Source: Chromatiaceae bacterium (GTDB lineage: Bacteria; Pseudomonadota; Gammaproteobacteria; Chromatiales; Chromatiaceae). Taken from it: a DNA stretch of 64,000 bases. Where the stretch lies: NCBI GenBank assembly GCA_027078745.1, contig JALWWO010000019.1, forward strand, positions 1 through 64,000, given 5' to 3'. The translations under genes were made by a program, and so were the position numbers. Positions 57,015 through 64,000 of this stretch are shown piece after piece. The notes beneath the pieces were generated by a model. The model did not search any database. It worked only from the letters and a program-made list of their open reading frames with translations, and was not told where the DNA came from. The number at the start of each line of letters is the position of its first letter. Position 1 is the stretch's first letter.

Positions 57015-57329
57015 TTATTCCTGGTCAGGCGGGCTGTAGTTGGCATCCTGAGGATTGAGGAAGATAAAGTGAAATTTTCCGGGCTCCATCTCCACATAGT
57101 CCAAGGTCGCCTCATGCAGCAAGGGCACATATTCCGGCGCCATGACCACTTCGATGCCCTGGCTGTTCAGGGCAATATCCTCTTCTCTCTTTTGATCGAA
57201 CCCCATGCGGTAATCGATGGAGCCATCCGGCCTCTTCTGGGCTGCCAAGCGCAGGGCAAGTCCTTGGTTGTTTCCCTGTTCCGCGGATCGTCGCACTTGT
57301 TCTGCAGCTGCTTCTGTCAGCTTAAACAT
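57015..57329 (-). CDS. dsrR: DsrR, A-type carrier-like protein without cysteines
   Basis: 104 residues. It has the IscA fold pattern (FKLTEAAAEQVRRSAEQG...LALRLAAQ) but contains no cysteine at all, so it cannot hold an iron-sulfur cluster. This absence is the known hallmark of DsrR, which is needed for normal sulfur-globule oxidation and has been linked to control of dsr expression. Located between dsrN and dsrS. Confidence 0.88.
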   Translation of the reverse strand: MFKLTEAAAEQVRRSAEQGNNQGLALRLAAQKRPDGSIDYRMGFDQKREEDIALNSQGIEVVMAPEYVPLLHEATLDYVEMEPGKFHFIFLNPQDANYSPPDQE

Positions 57330-57380
57330 CAGTTTTTCCCCTTTCCGATGGCATCTCAGATGCGGGCGATTCCAATTTTT

Positions 57381-58757
57381 TCATCCCAGGATTCTGCGGA
57401 TCTGAGCCACAAATCGTTCTGTCCAAGCCACGCCGCCCACATGCCGCAGATGGGCATAGCCCGCCACTAGATTTTTGTAGAGCACAGCGTCTTGGCGACC
57501 ATTGATGCCCGTGCCCCGCAGCACCTCATAACCGTAGCGCCAACGGGGATCAGGATCTACGATGGCGGAATGGTGAAATTCATGGGCGCGGATTTCCGAA
57601 CGGGTGCCCCCTTTCCGCTGAGGCCAGGGAAAGGCTTCTGTCTCCCGCAAGCGCATGTAACCTCGTCCCTGGGGGCGACGGTGCATGGCTACCTCTGCAT
57701 CCAGTACCCCGCACATGGGACTGTACGCTTTTCCCCAGCGCAGACCTCGGCATAGATACATCAGTCCTCCGCATTCCGCATAGACTGGTCCGCCCCGCTC
57801 GATGAAGTCTCGGACAGCAGCGCGCATTTCCCAGTTCTCTGCGAGCCCTTGCATTCGGTACTCAGGAAAACCCCCTCCGATGAAGAGGGCATCCACTGGC
57901 GGCAGTTCAGAATCTTTCAGGGGACTGAATTCCACCAATTCCGCGCCTAAGCTGCGCAAGGATGCCAGGTCGTCGGGATAGTAGAAGCCGAAGGCTTCAT
58001 CTCGGGCCAAGCCGATGCGGAGATCCGGTGATCTGGGTGCGGAAGTTTGTTCCGACACTGCTTCCGCAGGCAGCATTGCCTTGGCACCCAGCTCGAACAA
58101 AGCTGGAATATCCACCTGCTCGGCGATGGCAGCTCGGATGCGTTCCACCTGGTCCCAAGCCTGATTGGTCTCATTGCTGGGCATCAGTCCGAGATGACGT
58201 TCTTGAATCTCAAGCGCAGGGTTGCGATGTACTGCGCCGAACACGGGAAGATCGGTGTAATGTTCCACGGCTCGGCGGAGATTGGCTTCGTGCCGACTGC
58301 CTCCCACTCCGTTCAGGAGAACGCCGGCGATCTGTAGATCGGGATCGAAGCGTTGATAGCCGAGCAGCAACGGAGCGATACCTCGGCTCATGCCCTGGGC
58401 ATGGACGATGAGCAAAACAGGTGCTTTCAGCAGCTTGGCTAGGGCGGCATTGCTCTGACGGCCCAGGAGATCCACGGAATCGAACAAACCCACATTGCCT
58501 TCGATCAAGCCGAAGGCTCCGTCCGCGAGGGCGTTGGCAAATCCTCGGCAGATTTCTCCCTCCGACATGGTGTGGTAGTCCAGGTTGAGACAGTCTCGGC
58601 CCGCTGCGAGGGATAGCCAGAGGGGATCGATGTAATCGGGCCCCTTTTTGAAGGGTTGCACTCGATGCCCCAGCCGCCGAAGTTCCCGGCAGATCCCGAT
58701 GGAAAGGGTGGTCTTACCGGAAGATTTTTGCGTGGCTGCGAGATAGAGAGCAGGCAT
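57381..58757 (-). CDS. dsrN: DsrN, CbiA-like sirohaem amidase
   Basis: 458 residues. P-loop QKSSGKTTLSIGI at the start and a glutamine-amidotransferase (class I type) domain with the nucleophile Cys in AECGGLMYLC. Homologous to cobyrinate a,c-diamide synthase, but in dsr clusters it amidates sirohaem for the DsrAB sulfite reductase. Followed on the same strand by dsrR and dsrS. The HemL product (12.2 kb) ultimately feeds this cofactor. Confidence 0.9.
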   Translation of the reverse strand: MPALYLAATQKSSGKTTLSIGICRELRRLGHRVQPFKKGPDYIDPLWLSLAAGRDCLNLDYHTMSEGEICRGFANALADGAFGLIEGNVGLFDSVDLLGRQSNAALAKLLKAPVLLIVHAQGMSRGIAPLLLGYQRFDPDLQIAGVLLNGVGGSRHEANLRRAVEHYTDLPVFGAVHRNPALEIQERHLGLMPSNETNQAWDQVERIRAAIAEQVDIPALFELGAKAMLPAEAVSEQTSAPRSPDLRIGLARDEAFGFYYPDDLASLRSLGAELVEFSPLKDSELPPVDALFIGGGFPEYRMQGLAENWEMRAAVRDFIERGGPVYAECGGLMYLCRGLRWGKAYSPMCGVLDAEVAMHRRPQGRGYMRLRETEAFPWPQRKGGTRSEIRAHEFHHSAIVDPDPRWRYGYEVLRGTGINGRQDAVLYKNLVAGYAHLRHVGGVAWTERFVAQIRRILG

Positions 58758-58790
58758 GGAGGAGATCGATTTCCGAAATACAAATGGAAA

Positions 58791-58817
58791 GGGGGATGAC
58801 GCGCAGCGCCATCCCCC
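58791..58817 (-). terminator. Hairpin between dsrP and dsrN
   Basis: An 8-bp stem GGGGGATG/CATCCCCC with an 11-nt loop, followed on the minus strand by TTTCCATTTG. It lies between dsrP (25 bp after its stop) and dsrN. It may be a partial terminator or mRNA-processing site, reducing dsrNRS relative to the upstream genes. Confidence 0.5.
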
Positions 58818-58841
58818 ATCTGCGGGCCATCCTGCAAACGG

Positions 58842-60059
58842 CTAGGTTTTTACCGAAAAATGCGGGTCTATTTCCTCATCTGCGAGAGACTCTGGCAGGA
58901 ACTGCAATACCCGAATGCCCACGGCAGTGATCAGCAGGGCGGTGGCAAACCCGCCGATGCCCAACAATAATTCGGGCAAGCTGGGGGCATAGGCGGCGAT
59001 GGAACCGTAGAAATCGGAAGTTAAAACCGTTTTGCCCGGGAAGATAGACATAGGGAAAGCCTGGCCCCCGATGATGATGACATAGATGCTGGCGAGCCCC
59101 CCCAAGATCACCAAGAAGCTAGCGGTTACGATCCATCGCCGTTCCTGACCCAGCACGGGATGAAACACCATGCCCAGGGGAGCCAGTAGACCCAGGAGGA
59201 TCCAACCTAACCAAAAGATGAGCGTATAATGCCCTCCCCCCAGTAAATAGAAATAGACTAGCTCATAGTTTTTCGCTTTGTAGAGCTTCGTGATGAAGTA
59301 GATTAGGACGAAGAACAGCACGGTAGCGGCGAAGATGCCTAACAGGTTCTTGAGCCGGTTGAGGATCGCTTGACCCACGGGGCGCTGATCCTGATCGGCG
59401 GCAAACAACAGCACGAGCAGGAAAATCGCCAAGCCATAGAGGAAAGACATAGCGATGAACAGAGGTGCTAAGATCGCTGTGTCGTAGGCTTGGCGGGCAA
59501 CGATGAACCCGAAGATAGAACCTGTACCCGTGGTGAGGATCAAGCGCCAGATGAAGGCGAAAAAGCCGAAGGGTTTGTAATAGCACCGCAGCTTGCGGTC
59601 CATCATGCTAGCCAAATAGGCGATGACGAGGAGTATAAAGCCCGTATACAGAAAAATATTCCAGGCGAAGATCGAACGGAAGTTATAGGTGGTCATGGCG
59701 ACGATTAAACGATCTGGACGGCCCAAATCCAGCACCAGCACCAGCAGACCGCCGATCAGCAAGGCCACTGCCAGCAAGCTGGACAAGCGCCCTAAGGGCT
59801 GATAGATCTTTCGGCCGAAAACTGTGCCGATGGAAGCGATGTTCAGGGCGCCGGAGGCTGCCACGATCAGGAACACGGCAAACACATGGGGTGTGCCCCA
59901 AATCACCTGATTGGTCATGCCGGTCACCCAGTGGCCATGATGCTCCATATACCAGGAAGCCAGCCCGCCGATAGCTGCGATGATGCCGAGAATAGCTAAC
60001 AATCCCCAATAGCGCTGGGGGGCCAGCTTCCATTCCCGATAAACAATTCTTTTCATCAT
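58842..60059 (-). CDS. dsrP: DsrP, NrfD-like membrane quinone-interacting subunit
   Basis: 405 residues with about ten membrane helices and no haem motif. Member of the NrfD/PsrC family. It exchanges electrons between the periplasmic DsrJO part and the quinone pool in the DsrMKJOP complex. Starts MMKRIVYREWKLAP, 9 bp after dsrO. Confidence 0.92.
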   Translation of the reverse strand: MMKRIVYREWKLAPQRYWGLLAILGIIAAIGGLASWYMEHHGHWVTGMTNQVIWGTPHVFAVFLIVAASGALNIASIGTVFGRKIYQPLGRLSSLLAVALLIGGLLVLVLDLGRPDRLIVAMTTYNFRSIFAWNIFLYTGFILLVIAYLASMMDRKLRCYYKPFGFFAFIWRLILTTGTGSIFGFIVARQAYDTAILAPLFIAMSFLYGLAIFLLVLLFAADQDQRPVGQAILNRLKNLLGIFAATVLFFVLIYFITKLYKAKNYELVYFYLLGGGHYTLIFWLGWILLGLLAPLGMVFHPVLGQERRWIVTASFLVILGGLASIYVIIIGGQAFPMSIFPGKTVLTSDFYGSIAAYAPSLPELLLGIGGFATALLITAVGIRVLQFLPESLADEEIDPHFSVKT

Positions 60060-60068
60060 GTTCCCCCA

Positions 60069-60839
60069 TCAAACGCCTGCGTAGCGAACACCTGTGTTCA
60101 GAGCTAGATCTTCTCGGAGCTGACGGCTTGCGATGCGCTCCAACGCCTTGACCAGCGGGCTGTTCGGGTCTTTCAGATCCCCGAAGAGAATCGCTTGATG
60201 CCCTTCCGCCGCACAGGCGTCCGCGCAGGCAGTGGATTCGATGCCGTTATCCCTGCGATGAACGCAGAGGTTGCAGCTTTCCACACATCCCTTGCCTCGG
60301 GGCGTTTGCGTGAGCTTCTTCTCCACCACCTGATGGATGAAAGAACGGGCCTTGTAAGGACAGGCCATCATGCAGTACCGGCAACCGATACAAATGTGGC
60401 GATCCACCAAAACAATGCCGTCGGCCCGTTTGAAGGAGGCGCCGGTTGGGCAAACATCCACACAGGGCGGGTGTTCGCAATGCTGGCACATGAGCGGCAG
60501 ATTGGTCCGCTTGCCCGTCAGGTTATCCTGGACTTGCACCTTGCGAATCCACTGGGCTTTTTGCAACGCCCACTTCCCATCCTCTGCCCCTTCGGGCTTT
60601 TCCTGCAGGTCGAGGCCGTTTTCCCGATTGCAGGCCTGGACACAGGCATCGCATCCTTCTGCACATCGGTTCGTGTCGATGAGCATTCCATAGCGGACGC
60701 TGTCATCTGCAGCTTCCGAGCGCGGTTCCGCCTGGGCTACTGTGCGCAACACCACCCCAGCGGCTAGAGCCGTGGCTGTCATGGCAGCAGTGCTGAGAAA
60801 TGCCCGGCGATCGGGCTGAACTTTGTCTTTCATCTTCAT
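60069..60839 (-). CDS. dsrO: DsrO, periplasmic iron-sulfur protein
   Basis: 256 residues. Tat signal with DRRAFLS near residues 8-14 and a hydrophobic stretch after it. Four cysteine-rich [4Fe-4S] groups: CAEGCDACVQAC, CQHCEHPPCVDVCP, CIGCRYCMMACPY, and CVESCNLCVHR...CADAC. ATG 60839 overlaps the dsrJ stop (ATGA); a frame reaching 60941 would overlap dsrJ and lacks the Tat context. Electron carrier between DsrJ and DsrP. Confidence 0.93.
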   Translation of the reverse strand: MKMKDKVQPDRRAFLSTAAMTATALAAGVVLRTVAQAEPRSEAADDSVRYGMLIDTNRCAEGCDACVQACNRENGLDLQEKPEGAEDGKWALQKAQWIRKVQVQDNLTGKRTNLPLMCQHCEHPPCVDVCPTGASFKRADGIVLVDRHICIGCRYCMMACPYKARSFIHQVVEKKLTQTPRGKGCVESCNLCVHRRDNGIESTACADACAAEGHQAILFGDLKDPNSPLVKALERIASRQLREDLALNTGVRYAGV

Positions 60840-61249
60840 CAGTTCGTTTCCCCCTGTGGCTGGCGGGGAAGGGCTGCGGATGTCGGCACCGTCGCATGGC
60901 AGCCGAAGCAGTCGGGACGCACGGCCATATAGCGATGACAAGCACCGCAGAACTGGTCCGGTCTATCGACGGGAATGGGCGTGCCATTGGAATCTCGGCT
61001 CACATGGCATTGAATACAACCTGCCAAGCTGTGTTTCGTCGCTCGGATACCGGAATGCACCGTCTCATCGCGCTGATGTTCGATTACTTCCATGTGATTG
61101 CGGCGCATGAATGCGGTGGGTTCTACACAGCTTTTCTCACTCGCAGCCTTTGACCCAGGCACTACAAAGGAGCCCCCAGCTGCCTGGGCGCTGAGCGCCC
61201 AGGCCAGGCTAGCGGAGATGAGGCAGCCTCTCACAAGGGCATTTGCCAT
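60839..61249 (-). CDS. dsrJ: DsrJ, periplasmic trihaem cytochrome c
   Basis: 136 residues. Signal peptide (ends ALSAQA|AGG) and three CxxCH haem sites: CIQCH, CGACH and CFGCH. An additional cysteine in KSCVEPTAFMRRNHM matches the rare Cys haem ligand described for DsrJ. Overlaps dsrO by 1 bp at the ATGA junction. Confidence 0.93.
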   Translation of the reverse strand: MANALVRGCLISASLAWALSAQAAGGSFVVPGSKAASEKSCVEPTAFMRRNHMEVIEHQRDETVHSGIRATKHSLAGCIQCHVSRDSNGTPIPVDRPDQFCGACHRYMAVRPDCFGCHATVPTSAALPRQPQGETN

Positions 61250-61270
61250 CGATCTCTCCTAAAGGATTCT

Positions 61271-63232
61271 CTATTCTCCAAGCCCCATTTTGATATAGCC
61301 GGTGGGACAGACATCGGAACAAATATGGCAACCGATGCATCGGGAATAATCGGTCGCCACATAGCGCCCCGTGGTCCGTTCTTCCTTCTTAACCCGATAG
61401 ACGGCGTCTTGCGGACAAAAGATCACGCAGTTATCGCATTCGAAGCACAGGCCACAGCTCATACAGCGCTTGGCTTCGTCGATGGCCTTGTCCTCGGGAA
61501 GGCCTTTCACCCGCTCCTTGAAGTGTCCCAGCACTTCTTCTGAGGTGGGCACTTCTTCCTCACGGCGGTTGCGGGGATGGTATTCGAAATGGCCGAGGAA
61601 CAGTTCTTCATGGGAAATGATCTCTGTCGCGGCCCGATCCTCAAAGTTGTGGATTGCCCAGTTGCCCGAAGAAGTGCCCCGCAGATCACCTCGGGTTGCC
61701 GGATCGAACTTCTCCGGTGCTAAGTGGGCTTCCTCCAGCTTTTTGAGCAGGTTGAAATGGTGCACATCTACCTTAGGCCGGCGTTTGTGTTCTTCCTGCC
61801 TGAGGTATTCATCGATGGTATCGGCGGCCACAGAGGCTTGTCCGATTGCAGTGGTGAGCAGATGGGGGCGGATGATATCGCCGGCGACAAAATGGCCTGG
61901 CTTGCCCGGCACCTGATAGAACTTGTCCGCATCGATGAGCCCTCGGCCGTTGTCGAGCTCTTCAATACCCGTCAGGTCGCCTCCCTGACCGATGGCAGAG
62001 ACGATGAGATCCGCCTCGATCACGCGCTCGGTGCCCTCCACCGGAATGGGGCGCATTCCATCCATGGTGCAATCCGCAATCTTCAATCCAATGGCCCGAC
62101 CGTTGGCATCTTTCACTAACCCGATGGGCATGACACCATCGAGGATGGTAACCCCCTCTTTCAAGGCATCCTGCACCTCGTGCTCCGAGGCGGTCATCTG
62201 ACCCCGAGGGAACAAAGAAGTCAGAGTTACCTGAGCGCCCTGGGCCGCCGCTGCTGCCGCCGAATCATGCACCATAAAGCCATCTCGGATGACGTCTTCC
62301 GGCATCTCAGAAGGTTTGGCGTGCTGGATATGCCCGATGCGGCGAGCGACAGAAACCACGTCGATGGAGGTATCACCACCCCCTACGCAGACCACCTTTT
62401 CCGCAGTGAACTTCATGCGGCCCTCGTTGAAGGCCTTGAGGAAAGCGACGCCGGAGACACAGTTGGGCGTTTCGTCCCAACCTTCTATAGGCAAGCCGCG
62501 CCCGCTCTGGCAGCCGATCGCCCAGAGGATGGCATCATAATCCTGCTCGAGTTCTTCGATCTTGATATCTCGACCGACTTTCACCCCGAGCTTCACATCC
62601 ACCAGCCCCATATCCAGAATGCGTTGAATCTCTGCGTCGAGCTTGTCCCGAGGTACCCGATAACCGGGGATGCCGAACTTGAACATGCCGCCTAGGCTCT
62701 GGTTTGCTTCAAAGATGGTGCAATGATGCCCTTTGCGCTGGAGCTGATAGGCCGCCGCCAATCCTGCAGGACCACCCCCCACGATGGCTACTTTCTTGCC
62801 CGTCGCCGGACCTGCTTGAAACTGGTACCCATTCGCGAGGGCTGTGTCCCCGATGAACTGTTCTACTGCGTTGATCCCCACATAGTCCTCCAGCTCATTT
62901 CGATTGCAGCCGTCCTGGCAGGGGGCGGGACAAACGCGCCCCATCATGGCTGGGAAGGGATTTGCATCCGTGGAACGGCGGAAAGCATACTCATGCCAAT
63001 CCACCCCTTCTGGGGGAAGTTCCTGCTGCCGGACAATGGCCAGCCATCCCCGAATGTCCTCACCAGAAGGACAGGAACCCTGACACGGAGGCGTTTTATG
63101 TACATAGGTGGGGCACTTGTAGGAAGTGTCCTGTACGAAGATCTTCTCCGTCAGGCTATCCCAAGTGTTCTTGCCATCTTGAAAGCGCCGCCAGGAAAGC
63201 TTGGTCTTCATCTCGTCGCTGGAAGTCGCCAT
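61271..63232 (-). CDS. dsrL: DsrL, NAD(P)H:acceptor iron-sulfur flavoprotein
   Basis: 653 residues. Cysteine cluster TPPCQGSCPSGED near residue 48, FAD-binding VAIVGGGPAGLAAAYQLQ, NAD(P)-binding VCVGGGDTSIDV and two C-terminal [4Fe-4S] ferredoxin motifs (CMSCGLCFECDNCVIFCP and CIGCHICSDVCPTGYI). DsrL couples DsrAB sulfite reductase to NAD(P). The C-terminal ferredoxin part fits the sulfur-oxidising type. A 209-bp gap separates it from dsrK, and 21 bp from dsrJ. Confidence 0.94.
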   Translation of the reverse strand: MATSSDEMKTKLSWRRFQDGKNTWDSLTEKIFVQDTSYKCPTYVHKTPPCQGSCPSGEDIRGWLAIVRQQELPPEGVDWHEYAFRRSTDANPFPAMMGRVCPAPCQDGCNRNELEDYVGINAVEQFIGDTALANGYQFQAGPATGKKVAIVGGGPAGLAAAYQLQRKGHHCTIFEANQSLGGMFKFGIPGYRVPRDKLDAEIQRILDMGLVDVKLGVKVGRDIKIEELEQDYDAILWAIGCQSGRGLPIEGWDETPNCVSGVAFLKAFNEGRMKFTAEKVVCVGGGDTSIDVVSVARRIGHIQHAKPSEMPEDVIRDGFMVHDSAAAAAAQGAQVTLTSLFPRGQMTASEHEVQDALKEGVTILDGVMPIGLVKDANGRAIGLKIADCTMDGMRPIPVEGTERVIEADLIVSAIGQGGDLTGIEELDNGRGLIDADKFYQVPGKPGHFVAGDIIRPHLLTTAIGQASVAADTIDEYLRQEEHKRRPKVDVHHFNLLKKLEEAHLAPEKFDPATRGDLRGTSSGNWAIHNFEDRAATEIISHEELFLGHFEYHPRNRREEEVPTSEEVLGHFKERVKGLPEDKAIDEAKRCMSCGLCFECDNCVIFCPQDAVYRVKKEERTTGRYVATDYSRCIGCHICSDVCPTGYIKMGLGE

Positions 63233-63373
63233 GAATTGTTCTCCGTATCAGTAGGAAACCGAAAGGTCGAAAGAGTTAACCCATGCTGCACCGCTACAGG
63301 GGATGCGCGCCGTTGGATTTTCGACATCCTCCCCATCGAATGAGGATTCCCGCACACAGCTTCTCAGATCTGA

Positions 63374-63389
63374 AGTGCTCTGAAGCACT
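63374..63389. other. Small hairpin in the dsrK-dsrL gap
   Basis: A 6-bp stem AGTGCT/AGCACT with a 4-nt loop, in a 209-bp gap between dsrK and dsrL where many relatives have none or a short one. It has no T run on the minus strand. Confidence 0.3.
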
Positions 63390-63441
63390 GAGCGGGCAAA
63401 CCGGACCTGTCTCGCCCTTGAAGTAAAGCGGATCCACCCGC

Positions 63442-64000
63442 TTAAGCCGCTTCATCCTCCGTGCGCTGCCCTGTCAGGATGATCGCATTGGAGACGAGTT
63501 GGTGAACGCTGACGATCTGATCCATCTCCATACCGTAATAGGGGAGTACCTTGGTAAACTGGCTTTTACAGATGGCGCAGATCGCCGCCATATGCGTTAC
63601 CTTTTTCTCCCGCATCACGTTGTTAAGGGCTTCGACCCGCGGCTTCGCACCCTTGACCCGCAACTCCATCAGGTCATCCGTGAGCAATCCGCCACCCCCT
63701 CCGCAGCAGAACGTGCGCTCCCGGATGGTCTCTTCGTCCATATCGTAGAAATGATTGCAGACCGCCTTGATGACGGCACGTGGAATGTCGAACTGCCCGC
63801 CAGGCCAAGAACCCATGCGAGAAGCCCGAGCCACATTGCAGGAATCGTGGAAAGTCAACACCTTGTCATCGTTCTGGGACTTATCGAACCGGAGTTTCCC
63901 TTGCTGAATCAGCTCATAGGTAAACTCACAAATATGCTGGGGCACCGGATAGCGAGGATCCAAGAAATCCCAGGGGCCTGCCAAAGTATTCAGAAAGCTA
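63442..64000 (-). CDS. dsrK: DsrK, catalytic Fe-S subunit of DsrMKJOP (5' part outside the window)
   Basis: Only the C-terminal 185 residues are in the window; the frame is open to base 64000 (FLNTLAGPWDFLDP). HdrD-like CCG domain with ERTFCCGGGGGL and AICAICKSQ. DsrK is thought to interact with DsrC trisulfide. DsrM, C and the other early dsr genes lie further right. Confidence 0.93.
   Translation of the reverse strand, partial: SFLNTLAGPWDFLDPRYPVPQHICEFTYELIQQGKLRFDKSQNDDKVLTFHDSCNVARASRMGSWPGGQFDIPRAVIKAVCNHFYDMDEETIRERTFCCGGGGGLLTDDLMELRVKGAKPRVEALNNVMREKKVTHMAAICAICKSQFTKVLPYYGMEMDQIVSVHQLVSNAIILTGQRTEDEAA

Overview
The window comes from a sulfur-oxidising gammaproteobacterium, probably a relative of the purple sulfur bacteria or their chemolithotrophic kin. 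Three things suggest this: the end of an oxidative-type dsr locus (dsrK, L, J, O, P, N, R, S on the minus strand, about 55.8-64.0 kb), a dissimilatory-type ATP sulfurylase (sat, 31.4-32.6 kb), and gammaproteobacterial housekeeping blocks (ybgC-tolQRA, ffh neighbouring ypjD followed by rpsP-rimM-trmD-rplS, serC/pheA, hemL-thiE-thiD). No photosynthesis gene is present, so phototrophy cannot be judged. The species is not identifiable from sequence alone.

Layout. 0-2.3 kb: ybgC-tolQ-tolR-tolA on the minus strand; tolA runs off the left edge and carries a 42-bp coding repeat. 2.5-5.7 kb: a REC-PAS-GGDEF-EAL protein followed by lipA. 5.7-10.7 kb, mostly minus strand: a PfkB kinase, tyrS, erpA, argC, an IscA-like protein and a DUF5063 protein. 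10.8-15.2 kb: thiD-thiE-hemL-mltG-tmk. 15.2-22.8 kb: a type II secretion cluster in the order G-H-I-J-K-L-M-C(N)-D, without E and F. 22.8-27.0 kb: ypjD, ffh, rpsP-rimM-trmD-rplS. 27.1-31.3 kb: serC-serA-pheA and a pentapeptide-repeat protein. 31.4-35.9 kb: sat, a small protein, a DUF1631 protein and a lytic transglycosylase.

36.1-37.2 kb: tRNA-Ser(GGA), followed by a badly decayed type III restriction-modification locus (mod and res fragments in several frames). This looks like the scar of an old insertion at a tRNA gene.

37.2-54.7 kb is the most unusual part. It is a non-canonical chemosensory block containing: two CheB-like proteins whose methylesterase domains have both lost the catalytic Ser and His; a PhnD-type periplasmic binding protein; a stand-alone CZB protein; a large MCP with a duplicated Cache-type sensor; CheW; a CheY-like protein; a CheA with an extra HPT-like domain lacking histidine; and a ParA/MinD ATPase with an N-terminal zinc ribbon. 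No cheR is present. The block continues with almost no gaps into an NrtABC/SsuABC-type ABC transporter, a PatA/PixG-like DUF4388-REC protein, and a PqqD-like plus radical SAM/SPASM pair. The tight spacing suggests these genes may act together, perhaps as a sensory system controlling something other than ordinary methylation-adapted chemotaxis. That functional link is inference.

54.8-55.9 kb: grxC, hslR and an unrecognised cysteine-rich protein, convergent with the dsr operon. The dsr genes encode the membrane complex DsrMKJOP (K, J, O, P seen), the electron-transfer flavoprotein DsrL, the sirohaem amidase DsrN, and the accessory proteins DsrR and DsrS. With Sat they oxidise stored sulfur to sulfite and on to sulfate, forming ATP.
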